From: Amylibacter sp.
Lineage (GTDB): Bacteria > Pseudomonadota > Alphaproteobacteria > Rhodobacterales > Rhodobacteraceae
Reading direction: 5' to 3'
DNA length: 6,405 bases
NCBI GenBank assembly: GCA_027083485.1
Contig: JALWOO010000293.1
Coordinates: 1-6,405 of the forward strand
Position 1 is the stretch's first letter; the number at the start of each line of letters is the position of its first letter. The position numbers and the translations under genes are program-made. The notes below the pieces were generated by a model. It did not search any database and was not told where the DNA came from. It saw nothing but the letters and a program-made list of their open reading frames with translations. Of the stretch, positions 1-6,405 are shown piece after piece.

Positions 1-478
<478 letters not shown>

Positions 479-1513
479 ATGAAATCCGAAGATAAACTGA
501 TCTTGCGTGCGCTTGCGGGCGAAACTCTGCCAACCCCCCCTGCATGGATGATGCGTCAGGCGGGGCGTTATTTGCCGGAATACAAGGCCACCCGTGCCGA
601 AGCCGGCGATTTCCTGTCCCTGTGCTACAACCCCGATCTGGCCACCGAAGTCACCCTGCAACCGATCCGCCGGTTCGGGTTTGACGCGGCGATTCTGTTT
701 GCGGATATCCTGCTGGTGCCACAGGCGCTTGGGGCGAAACTCTGGTTTGCCACCGGCGAAGGCCCGCGTTTGTCCACCATCCAGAACATGGATGATTTCG
801 GCAAGCTTGGCCCTGCCGATGATATTCACGAAACCCTGTCCCCGATTTACCAGACCGTGCGCAACCTGCGTGAAAGCCTGCCGGCCGAAACCGCGCTGAT
901 CGGTTTTGCCGGTGCGCCCTGGACGGTGGCCACCTATATGATCGCCGGACGCGGCACACCGGATCAGGGACCGGCCCATGCGCTGATGGCCTCGGATGTG
1001 GCCACGTTTGATGCACTGATGGACCGGATTACCGAAGCAACAATCCTGTATCTCTCGGCCCAGATCGAAGCCGGTGCCGAGGTGGTCAAGCTGTTTGACA
1101 GCTGGGCCGGATCGCTCAAGGGTGATGCATTCGCCAAATACGCGCTGGCCCCCGCCAAACGAATTATCAGCGCGTTGAAAGCCAGGCACCCGAATATTCC
1201 GGTCATCGCCTTCCCGCGCGAAGCAGGCGACAATTATATCGGTTTTGCCAAAGCCACCGGCGCGGATTGTGTGGCGCTGGACAATTCGGTTTCCGCCGAA
1301 TGGGCCGCTGAAAATGTGCAAGTCGATGGCTGTGTGCAGGGCAACCTTGCGCCGCACCACATGGTCAGCGGGGGTCAGGCGCTGGTGGATGAAACCCGCC
1401 GGATTGTCGATACTTTCCGCAAGGGGCCGTATATTTTCAACCTCGGCCACGGGATTACGCCGGATGGAGACCCGAAAAACGTGGAACTGATGCTGAAAAC
1501 CATTCGGGCATAG
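479..1513 (+). CDS. hemE: Uroporphyrinogen decarboxylase
   Basis: This cytosolic enzyme removes the four acetate carboxyls of uroporphyrinogen III to give coproporphyrinogen III, on the route to heme and, where present, bacteriochlorophyll. The 344-residue length is normal for the family. Both family signatures are present: [10 protein letters not shown] at 21-30, containing the substrate-binding arginines, and [12 protein letters not shown] at 142-153, where Y153 matches the active-site Tyr (human Y164). D76 in FADIL is the essential substrate-pyrrole-binding Asp (human D86); this protein has FAD where human has FSD. H324 in NLGHGI matches human H339. The start at 479 has GAGGG at 470-474 as ribosome binding site. 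The stop TAG is followed with no gap by the ATG of the DUF202 gene, so the two are very likely co-transcribed. hemC lies divergently upstream. The key residues are all in place, so the enzyme should be active. Confidence 0.97.
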   Translation: MKSEDKLILRALAGETLPTPPAWMMRQAGRYLPEYKATRAEAGDFLSLCYNPDLATEVTLQPIRRFGFDAAILFADILLVPQALGAKLWFATGEGPRLSTIQNMDDFGKLGPADDIHETLSPIYQTVRNLRESLPAETALIGFAGAPWTVATYMIAGRGTPDQGPAHALMASDVATFDALMDRITEATILYLSAQIEAGAEVVKLFDSWAGSLKGDAFAKYALAPAKRIISALKARHPNIPVIAFPREAGDNYIGFAKATGADCVALDNSVSAEWAAENVQVDGCVQGNLAPHHMVSGGQALVDETRRIVDTFRKGPYIFNLGHGITPDGDPKNVELMLKTIRA

Positions 1514-1885
1514 ATGATGGAACAAGCGCCGCCGGACGAAAACAACCTGTCAATCGACCGCACGGTTCTGGCCAATGAACGCACGTTTCAGGCGTGGGTC
1601 CGCACCGGGCTTTCGGCCCTTGCAGCCGGTCTGGGCGTGGCGCGTTTCATGCAGGAATCCTTGCCTTTCTGGATGCTGATGGGCATTTCGCTGGTGCTGA
1701 TCCTGCTCAGTGCGCTGGCGTTTTTTCTGGCCGTGTGGCGCTATACCCATTTGCACATCCGCATGACCCGGCTGGAGGTCGCGGCAACGCCGCTCTGGGT
1801 GGTGCGCACCATCAGCTATACATTGATTGCCTGTTCGTTTCTGGCCATTGTCGGGCTGGTCTCGGTGGCGATGGTGCAGGGGTAA
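1514..1885 (+). CDS. DUF202 (YidH-like) small inner-membrane protein
   Basis: This 123-residue protein belongs by eye to the DUF202/YidH family, whose biochemical role is not established. The family hallmark is the segment LANERTFQAWVRTGLSALAAG (residues 19-39). It is a conserved Asn-Glu-Arg-Thr stretch leading into the first hydrophobic helix (about 32-46). Two further hydrophobic stretches follow, at about 51-74 (SLVLILLSALAFFLAVW) and about 97-120 (ISYTLIACSFLAIVGLVSV), giving three predicted membrane segments. The first base of the start codon follows directly on the hemE stop, and the start reads ATGATG, so translation may begin at 1514 or 1517. No clear Shine-Dalgarno is visible, which fits coupling to hemE termination. 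The stop is 12 bp from the end of the convergent TetR gene. Nothing here shows a role in heme synthesis; the link to hemE is positional only. Confidence 0.88.
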   Translation: MMEQAPPDENNLSIDRTVLANERTFQAWVRTGLSALAAGLGVARFMQESLPFWMLMGISLVLILLSALAFFLAVWRYTHLHIRMTRLEVAATPLWVVRTISYTLIACSFLAIVGLVSVAMVQG

Positions 1886-1897
1886 TGGGGCCTGACC

Positions 1898-2485
1898 CTA
1901 GCCGCCCACAGCGCGTTTGACCATTTCCACATAAATATCCGCCACCTGTGCGCGGCTCAGGCGGCCATCTTTGCGATACCATGTGTTGACCCCGTTCAGC
2001 ATGGCAATAATCGCAAGCGCGGTGAGCTTGGTATCTTCGAGCCGATAAATGCCATCGGCCATGCCCGCCTTGAGAATATCCTCAAGCACCGTTTCATAGG
2101 CCCGGCGCATGTCTTCGATCACGGTGAAATTTTCCGGAGTCAGGTTGCGCAGCTCCATGTAGGAAATGAACACCGCTTCGACCCGTTGCAGATTGAAATT
2201 GATATGGAATTCCACAAAGGCCTGCAAGCGTGTCGCCGCATCGCCGCCCGGATCCGCCTGTGCCCATGCGGCCAGCAATTCTTCCATGTGGCTCTGCATC
2301 AGATCGAACAACAGGCTTTGTTTGTCCGGCGTGTACAGATACAGCGCCCCCGCCTGTACGCCCACCTCGGCTGCGATCTGGCGCATGGAGACGGCGGCAA
2401 ACCCGTGGCGGGCAAACAGGCGTTTGGCAGCTGCATGCACAAGCGGGCGGGTCTTTTCTGCGCTGGAACCGGATTTACGAGCCAT
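1898..2485 (-). CDS. TetR/AcrR-family transcriptional regulator
   Basis: This 195-residue protein is a probable ligand-responsive DNA-binding repressor. The N-terminal domain (about 13-60) is a typical TetR helix-turn-helix region: AAAKRLFARHGFAAVSMRQI followed by AAEVGVQAGALYLYTPDKQS. The turn lies near G42 and the recognition helix near 43-49. The C-terminal part (about 70-195) is a helical ligand-binding/dimerisation domain with VFISYMELRNLTPENF and AIIAMLNGVNTWYRKDGRLS. This resembles regulators of acyl-CoA or lipid metabolism, but ligand and targets cannot be assigned from sequence alone. The start at 2485 is supported by AAGGGAAG (2495-2488) as ribosome binding site. The gene is divergent from the small lipoprotein. 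A near-palindrome at 2515-2532 in its leader is a candidate autoregulatory operator. Its 3' end meets the DUF202 gene across 12 bp with no obvious terminator. Confidence 0.93.
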   Translation of the reverse strand: MARKSGSSAEKTRPLVHAAAKRLFARHGFAAVSMRQIAAEVGVQAGALYLYTPDKQSLLFDLMQSHMEELLAAWAQADPGGDAATRLQAFVEFHINFNLQRVEAVFISYMELRNLTPENFTVIEDMRRAYETVLEDILKAGMADGIYRLEDTKLTALAIIAMLNGVNTWYRKDGRLSRAQVADIYVEMVKRAVGG

Positions 2486-2514
2486 ATCTTCCCTTTGACG
2501 CTATCCCTGCGGGA

Positions 2515-2532
2515 ATTGAACGTCCATTCAAT
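2515..2532. promoter_or_regulatory. Candidate TetR-type operator (18-bp near-palindrome)
   Basis: The arms ATTGAA (2515-2520) and TTCAAT (2527-2532) are perfect inverted repeats around the six-base centre CGTCCA. Seven of nine positions per half are symmetric. The size and symmetry suit a TetR dimer, and the site lies 30-47 bases upstream of the TetR start codon, where autoregulation usually occurs. It could also act on the divergent lipoprotein gene. No binding evidence exists here; the assignment is inferred from position and symmetry. Confidence 0.4.
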
Positions 2533-2540
2533 AGAGTTGG

Positions 2541-2584
2541 GTCAACATATCCTTGCCCTGCTATCGGGGCAAGGATATGTTGAC
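2541..2584. repeat. Perfect 18-bp inverted repeat with 8-nt loop (strong hairpin) in divergent intergenic region
   Basis: The left arm GTCAACATATCCTTGCCC (2541-2558) is the exact reverse complement of the right arm GGGCAAGGATATGTTGAC (2567-2584), separated by TGCTATCG (2559-2566). In RNA the stem can extend inward by a U-G and a G-C pair, leaving a CUAU tetraloop and about 20 pairs. No T-run follows on either strand. Both neighbouring genes start away from it, so it is not a 3' terminator for either. It lies 19 bp upstream of the lipoprotein start and 55 bp upstream of the TetR start. A transcript starting upstream of it would carry the hairpin in its 5' leader on either strand. Possible roles are a large operator, an mRNA-stabilising leader, an attenuator, or a dispersed palindromic repeat. 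The structure is certain; the function is unknown. Confidence 0.9.
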
Positions 2585-2591
2585 GGCAAAC

Positions 2592-2596
2592 AGGGA
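2592..2596 (+). promoter_or_regulatory. Shine-Dalgarno that decides the lipoprotein start
   Basis: AGGGA at 2592-2596 sits seven bases before the ATG at 2604, which favours that start over the in-frame ATG at 2577. The 2577 codon lies inside the right arm of the hairpin and has no purine-rich site at a proper distance apart from the hairpin stem itself. The site lies just outside the stem and should remain accessible when the hairpin forms. Confidence 0.6.
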
Positions 2597-2603
2597 TGAG
2601 CGC

Positions 2604-2888
2604 ATGGGCAGATCGACACATACAGGCATCACGGCAGGCGCAATTGCGCTGCTGCTGCTGGCCGGCTGTTCGATCAAGAATGATGTGCCTGATTTCCGGT
2701 ATCCTTCGCACACGGATTTTACCTCCGAGAGCTGGCCGAAACTGGCCCCGACCGAGGAGCTGTTGCAGGCTGGCGACAAAGTATCCCGTGACCCACAGGA
2801 GGTCAGCGATGAAAACGACCGCTTTACATCCCGCATTCAGCGCCTGCGTGCCCGTGCTGCGGCCCTGCGCCGCGCCGAGGTAAATTAG
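2604..2888 (+). CDS. Small putative lipoprotein of unknown function
   Basis: This 94-residue protein has a lipoprotein signal peptide: basic R3, a hydrophobic core (AGAIALLLLAG, 11-21) and the lipobox LAGC with the lipidated cysteine at C22. Serine follows the cysteine, so there is no Asp retention signal, and export to the outer membrane by the Lol pathway is likely. The mature part is about 73 residues, hydrophilic, with a Pro/aromatic stretch (VPDFRYPSHTDFTSESWPKL) and a basic, helical C-terminal tail (DRFTSRIQRLRARAAALRRA) that could form a short coiled coil. I do not recognise a named family. An in-frame ATG at 2577 would give 103 residues but lies in the hairpin stem, so 2604 is preferred. 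The gene is divergent from the TetR gene and precedes hom by 76 bp. Its function is not inferable here. Confidence 0.8.
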   Translation: MGRSTHTGITAGAIALLLLAGCSIKNDVPDFRYPSHTDFTSESWPKLAPTEELLQAGDKVSRDPQEVSDENDRFTSRIQRLRARAAALRRAEVN

Positions 2889-2915
2889 CCCGCGCCCGTT
2901 GCCCCCATGCGCGTA

Positions 2916-2945
2916 TTGCTCTAACACTGCCGCTACCTTTATATC
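2916..2945 (+). promoter_or_regulatory. Possible sigma-70-type promoter for hom
   Basis: TTGCTC at 2916-2921 and TATATC at 2940-2945 are separated by 18 bases, in the 76-bp gap between the lipoprotein stop and the hom start. TTTATA at 2938-2943 with a 16-base spacer is an alternative. Either would give a very short leader before the hom ribosome binding site at 2951-2958. The match is moderate, and read-through from the lipoprotein gene is equally possible. Confidence 0.3.
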
Positions 2946-2964
2946 TAAGCGGAGCAGGCATCCC

Positions 2965-4251
2965 ATGACTTCCCCTTTGCGCCTCGGCATTGCCGGGCTT
3001 GGCACAGTTGGCACCGGCGTCATCAAAATCGTTCAACAACAAGCGGCGCTTTTATCTGCGCGTTCCGGACGTGACATTACCATTTCCGCCGTTTGTGCCC
3101 GTACGCGCAACAAGAACCGGGATGTGGATCTGTCGGAATATGATTGGGAAGACGATCCTGTTACCCTTGCCAAACGCGATGATGTGGATGTGTTTGTGGA
3201 ACTGGTGGGCGGCGATACCGGCCCGGCTATGGAGGCAACACAGGCAGCTATTGCCGCTGGCAAACATGTGGTCACCGCCAACAAGGCAATGCTGGCACAC
3301 CACGGGCAGGAACTCGCGCTTGCGGCAGAGGCCAAAGGCGTGAACCTGCGATTCGAGGCCGCCGTTGCCGGAGGCATTCCGATCATCAAAACCCTGACCG
3401 AAGGGCTGGCGGGCAACCGTATCACCCGCATCATGGGCGTGATGAACGGCACTTGCAATTATATCCTGACCCGCATGGAAAACGCGGGTCTGCCTTATGA
3501 CACAGTGTTTGAGGAAGCAAACCAGCTCGGCTATCTGGAGGCCGACCCCAATCTGGATGTAGGCGGTATTGATGCGGCCCATAAACTGGTGCTGCTCTCG
3601 GCCATCGCCTATGGCACGCAAGTGGATTTTCAGGGGGCGCAGCTCGAAGGCATCGGGGCGATCAGCATTGATGACATTACCGCTGCCAAGGATATGGGCT
3701 ACCGGATCAAACTGCTGGGCCTGTCCAACATGACCGATGCCGGGCTGGAACAAACCATGCAGCCCTGTCTTGTGCCGTATAACTCTCCTCTGGGGCAGCT
3801 TGAGGGCGGCACCAATATGGTTGTGGTCGAAGGCGATGCCGTGGGCCAGATTGTAATGCGCGGGGCAGGGGCCGGTGAAGGCCCTACCGCCAGCGCGGTG
3901 ATGGGCGATGTGATGGATATTGCGCGCGGCCTGTCCCTGCCGGTGTTTGGTCAGCCTGCCAAAAGCCTGAAACCCGCCAAAGCCGCCAAATGCAGCACAG
4001 CAAGCGCCTATTACATGCGCCTGAGGCTCAAGGATGCGCCCGGAGTGATGGCCAAGATCACAAGTGCGCTGGCCGATGCCGGTGTCTCTATCGACCGCAT
4101 GCGCCAAAAGGAACATCAGGACAACGCTGCACCGGTGTTGATTGTCACCCATGAAACCACACCTGCCGCCATTGAAACCGCTCTGAATGCGATTTCCGCG
4201 ACGGGGGATACGGTGGGCACGCCACTGGCTCTGAAAATCGTCGAAGTCTAG
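2965..4251 (+). CDS. hom: Homoserine dehydrogenase with C-terminal ACT domain
   Basis: This enzyme reduces aspartate-4-semialdehyde to homoserine with NAD(P)H, the branch point to threonine and methionine. The 428-residue length is normal for the monofunctional bacterial form. Residues 7-19 carry the Rossmann nucleotide-binding motif G11-L-G13-T-V-G16. VVTANKAMLAHHG and GVMNGTCNYILTRM are typical family segments. The family signature runs from A185 to K207 (ANQLGYLEADPNLDVG then GIDAAHK), with D198, D203 and the catalytic K207 present. From about residue 349 there is an ACT domain (LRLKDAPGVMAKITSALADA, VSIDRMRQ), which usually mediates allosteric inhibition by threonine. The start at 2965 is preferred over an upstream in-frame ATG at 2899 because it begins directly before the Rossmann fold and is preceded by GGAGCAGG (2951-2958). 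Two genes follow closely, the small membrane protein after 16 bp and then recJ, suggesting one operon. Confidence 0.97.
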   Translation: MTSPLRLGIAGLGTVGTGVIKIVQQQAALLSARSGRDITISAVCARTRNKNRDVDLSEYDWEDDPVTLAKRDDVDVFVELVGGDTGPAMEATQAAIAAGKHVVTANKAMLAHHGQELALAAEAKGVNLRFEAAVAGGIPIIKTLTEGLAGNRITRIMGVMNGTCNYILTRMENAGLPYDTVFEEANQLGYLEADPNLDVGGIDAAHKLVLLSAIAYGTQVDFQGAQLEGIGAISIDDITAAKDMGYRIKLLGLSNMTDAGLEQTMQPCLVPYNSPLGQLEGGTNMVVVEGDAVGQIVMRGAGAGEGPTASAVMGDVMDIARGLSLPVFGQPAKSLKPAKAAKCSTASAYYMRLRLKDAPGVMAKITSALADAGVSIDRMRQKEHQDNAAPVLIVTHETTPAAIETALNAISATGDTVGTPLALKIVEV

Positions 4252-4267
4252 CGCGCGGAGGTATTCC

Positions 4268-4591
4268 ATGACCGGTAAAAAACGCAAGAAATCGGTCGCG
4301 GATGCCTATCTGGACAAATTCCGCGCCAAGGCCCGCGCGCAACGCCAGCCTCCGCCGCCTGCCGGTACGGGCAAGGTTAAACGCGATTGGGTGTCGATCC
4401 TGTTTCTGGTTTTCTGGTTGCTGGGCTGGAGCATGGGGATGCTGGTTGCCACCGCGTTTGTGCTCGATGGTGCCGGTGGCTGGTTCATGATCGCGTGGCT
4501 GTTTGTTGCGCTGATTGGCTGGCTGTTTGCGTGGCGGCAACTCTATCTGGAACTACGCGGAAAACCCGCAGGAACAGGGGACGACTCATGA
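4268..4591 (+). CDS. Small two-helix membrane protein of unknown function
   Basis: This 107-residue protein has a highly basic, Pro-containing N-terminus (MTGKKRKKSV; KFRAKARAQRQPPPP). Two hydrophobic segments follow, at about 42-67 (VSILFLVFWLLGWSMGMLVA) and about 72-90 (WFMIAWLFVALIGWLFAW). The short C-terminus is hydrophilic. By the positive-inside rule the basic N-terminus is probably cytoplasmic, giving a helical hairpin with both ends inside. I do not recognise a named family. A strong GGAGG ribosome binding site lies at 4257-4261, six bases before the ATG and only 16 bp after the hom stop. Its TGA stop overlaps the recJ ATG in an ATGA arrangement. The tight spacing, strong ribosome binding site and coherent membrane topology argue that it is a real gene. 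No link to homoserine synthesis or DNA repair is visible in the sequence. Confidence 0.85.
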   Translation: MTGKKRKKSVADAYLDKFRAKARAQRQPPPPAGTGKVKRDWVSILFLVFWLLGWSMGMLVATAFVLDGAGGWFMIAWLFVALIGWLFAWRQLYLELRGKPAGTGDDS

Positions 4592-6333
4592 ACGCATTTC
4601 TGGGAGTGGAAAAATCGGCCACCGGGCGGCGCTGGGTCGGGTTGTCCGACGAACAGGACCGTCTGGCGCAAACCATTGCCCAGCAAACCGGCCTGCCCGA
4701 TATCCTGACCCACACATTGGCGCGGCGCGGCGTGCAACCGGCAGAGGCGGAAATGTTTCTGGCCCCCGCCTTGCGGGACCTGATGCCGGACCCCTCGATT
4801 TTTCGGGATATGGACAAGGTTGCCGAGCGCATTTTCCAGGCGCAGCAAAACCGCGAGCGCATCGCGATTTTTGCGGATTACGATGTGGACGGGGCCACCT
4901 CTGCCGCGCTGCTGCTGGATTGGCTGCGCCAACAGGGGCAGGACGCCACGCTGTATATTCCCGACCGCATCGACGAAGGCTATGGTCCCAATGAACCGGC
5001 CATGCAAATGCTGGCGGCGGATCATGACCTGATTATCTGTGTGGATTGTGGCACGCTGTCCCATGAGGCCATCGCGGCGGCCGTCGGGGCCGATGTGGTG
5101 GTGCTGGATCACCACACTGGCGGGGAAACCCTGCCGCCGGCGCTGGGCGTGGTCAATCCGAACCGGCAGGACGAAGACACCGAATTCGGCTACCTCTGTG
5201 CCGCCGGAGTGGTGTTTCTGGCGCTGGTGGCGGTCAACCGTCTGCTGCGTGCCAAAGGGATCAACGGGCCGAACCTGATGGCGATGCTGGATCTGGTCGC
5301 CCTTGGCACGGTTGCCGATGTGGCCCCGCTGCAGGGGCTGAACCGCGCGCTGGTACGGCAAGGGCTAAAGGTCATGGCCCAGCGCCACCGTGTCGGACTG
5401 GCGGCGCTGTCGGATGTGGGCCGCCTGAACACCGCGCCCAATGCCTATCACCTCGGTTTTGTGCTGGGGCCGCGCATCAATGCGGGGGGGCGTGTGGGCA
5501 AGGCCGACCTTGGCGCGCGCCTGTTATCCTGTGCCGATCCACAAGAGGCCTCGGCCATGGCCGAACAATTGGACATCCTGAACGAGGAACGCCGCGAAAT
5601 CGAAGCGCAGGTGCGCCTGCAAGCGCTGGAACAGGCCGAAGAACGCGGCTTTGATGCGCCGCTGGTCTGGGCGGCGGGCGAAGGCTGGCATCCGGGTGTT
5701 GTCGGTATCGTTGCTTCGCGCCTGAAAGAGGCCTCAAACCGTCCGGCGGTGGTAATCGGGCTGGACGGGACCGAGGGCAAAGGCTCCGGCCGCTCTGTCA
5801 GCGGCATCGACCTTGGCGCGGCAATCGCCACCCTGACCCGCGAGGGGCTTTTGCTCAAGGGGGGCGGTCATAAAATGGCGGCAGGCCTGTCGGTTGCTGT
5901 GGATCAACTGGAAGCTGCCATGGCCCGCCTGAGCGAACTGTTGCAAAAACAGGGAGCCGATAAAATCGGTCCCAAGGATTTACTACTGGACGGGGCTATC
6001 CAGCCCGGCGCCATCACCACCGAATTGATAGAACAGCTGGAAACCGCAGGTCCCTTTGGGGCCGGTGCGCCTGCGCCACGCTATGCCCTGCCTGCCCAGC
6101 GCATCGCATTCGCCAAACGCGCCGGCGAAAACCACCTGCGTCTGACCGCGCAGGACCAGAACGGCGGCCGCATCGACGCGATTGCCTTTGGGGCCTTTGA
6201 TACCCCTCTCGGTCCGTTGATCGACGGCCACAAAGGCCAGCTGATCCATTTGGCCGGCCGGCTGGAAATCGACGAATGGGGCGGTCGCCGCCGTGCCAAG
6301 CTGCGTCTGGAAGATGCGGCGCTGGCGGAGTGA
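4588..6333 (+). CDS. recJ: Single-stranded-DNA-specific 5'-3' exonuclease RecJ
   Basis: RecJ degrades single-stranded DNA 5' to 3' in recombinational repair, mismatch repair and stalled-fork processing. The 581-residue length matches the family (about 570-580). The DHH phosphoesterase core is complete. Motif I is DYDVDG with D97, D99 and D101; VDCG lies at 152-155 and DHH at 174-176, which together bind the metal ions. The DHHA1 domain follows with GSGRSVSG (399-406) and GGGHKMAAG (425-433). The C-terminal OB-fold region starts near 460 and includes GPFGAGAPAPRY. It ends with IHLAGRLEIDEWGGRRRAKL, typical of RecJ. The start at 4588 overlaps the preceding stop (ATGA) and has AGGGG at 4576-4580 seven bases upstream. 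The same frame stays open further upstream, but that stretch lies inside the membrane gene and lacks RecJ similarity. No catalytic residue appears missing. Confidence 0.97.
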   Translation: MNAFLGVEKSATGRRWVGLSDEQDRLAQTIAQQTGLPDILTHTLARRGVQPAEAEMFLAPALRDLMPDPSIFRDMDKVAERIFQAQQNRERIAIFADYDVDGATSAALLLDWLRQQGQDATLYIPDRIDEGYGPNEPAMQMLAADHDLIICVDCGTLSHEAIAAAVGADVVVLDHHTGGETLPPALGVVNPNRQDEDTEFGYLCAAGVVFLALVAVNRLLRAKGINGPNLMAMLDLVALGTVADVAPLQGLNRALVRQGLKVMAQRHRVGLAALSDVGRLNTAPNAYHLGFVLGPRINAGGRVGKADLGARLLSCADPQEASAMAEQLDILNEERREIEAQVRLQALEQAEERGFDAPLVWAAGEGWHPGVVGIVASRLKEASNRPAVVIGLDGTEGKGSGRSVSGIDLGAAIATLTREGLLLKGGGHKMAAGLSVAVDQLEAAMARLSELLQKQGADKIGPKDLLLDGAIQPGAITTELIEQLETAGPFGAGAPAPRYALPAQRIAFAKRAGENHLRLTAQDQNGGRIDAIAFGAFDTPLGPLIDGHKGQLIHLAGRLEIDEWGGRRRAKLRLEDAALAE

Positions 6334-6354
6334 TTCTCATTTTCGAATTCGCCT

Positions 6355-6405
6355 AAATATCCACGCCGGAGGCAAAGAGTTTTAATGCCGCCGGCGGGGA
6401 TATTT
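6355..6405. terminator. Imperfect inverted repeat after recJ: probable terminator or dispersed palindromic element
   Basis: The left arm (6355-6374, AAATATCCACGCCGGAGGCA) and right arm (6386-6405) pair at 18 of 20 positions around the 11-base loop AAGAGTTTTAA. It begins 21 bp after the recJ stop and would form a GC-rich stem in the transcript. The right arm ends in TATTT at the window edge, so a downstream T-run cannot be judged. From memory, GCCTCCGGCGGGGATATTT-like sequences are frequent between genes in Rhodobacterales, so this may be a member of a repeat family that also ends transcripts. Confidence 0.55.

Noticed and set aside
1886..1897. Possible terminator between the convergent DUF202 and TetR genes
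   Set aside because: The 12-bp gap holds only a tiny GGG/CCC pairing and no T-run, so no terminator can be supported.
3687..3696. CAAGGATATG inside hom, matching ten bases of the 2541-2584 hairpin arm
   Set aside because: The match is short, falls in conserved hom coding sequence and has no partner arm, so it is most likely chance.
3052..4287. A 411-codon open frame on the minus strand opposite hom
   Set aside because: It is a shadow of the hom codon pattern: His/Gln-rich, low-complexity composition, no recognisable domain and no ribosome binding site of note.
6344..6351. CGAATTCG 8-bp palindrome after recJ
   Set aside because: It is too short to be meaningful and is expected by chance at this length of sequence.

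Overview
The window looks like a chromosomal housekeeping segment from an alphaproteobacterium, most likely Rhodobacterales (roseobacter group). This rests on the moderately high GC content, the protein sequence style and the hemC/hemE divergent pair. The assignment comes from recognising families by eye, not from a search. No rRNA, tRNA, CRISPR array, insertion sequence, phage gene or defence module was found, and almost all of the sequence is coding.

Layout. (1) Positions 1-353, minus strand: the 5' part of hemC (hydroxymethylbilane synthase), cut by the window edge. (2) Positions 354-478: a 125-bp divergent intergenic region. (3) Positions 479-1885, plus strand: hemE (uroporphyrinogen decarboxylase), abutted with no gap by a small three-helix DUF202 membrane protein. 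(4) Positions 1898-2485, minus strand: a TetR/AcrR-family regulator converging on the DUF202 gene. (5) Positions 2486-2603: a short divergent intergenic region. It holds a near-palindromic operator candidate and a perfect 18-bp inverted repeat with an 8-nt loop. (6) Positions 2604-2888: a small lipoprotein. (7) Positions 2965-6333, plus strand: hom (homoserine dehydrogenase), a small two-helix membrane protein and recJ, packed as a likely operon. (8) Positions 6334-6405: an imperfect inverted repeat running to the window edge, either a terminator or a dispersed palindromic element.

How the genes work together. hemC and hemE act two steps apart in tetrapyrrole synthesis: porphobilinogen to hydroxymethylbilane, and uroporphyrinogen III to coproporphyrinogen III. 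They are transcribed away from a shared control region. hom supplies homoserine for threonine and methionine. recJ is a 5'-3' single-strand DNA exonuclease for repair and recombination, and its start overlaps the stop of the small membrane gene (ATGA), which suggests translational coupling. The TetR protein is probably autoregulatory; its other targets cannot be read from this window.

I see no evidence of a new multi-gene system. The most unusual signal is the long perfect hairpin at 2541-2584. It lies between two gene starts, so it cannot be an ordinary 3' terminator for either flanking gene. The palindrome beside it (2515-2532) and the terminal inverted repeat (6355-6405) also deserve a check.
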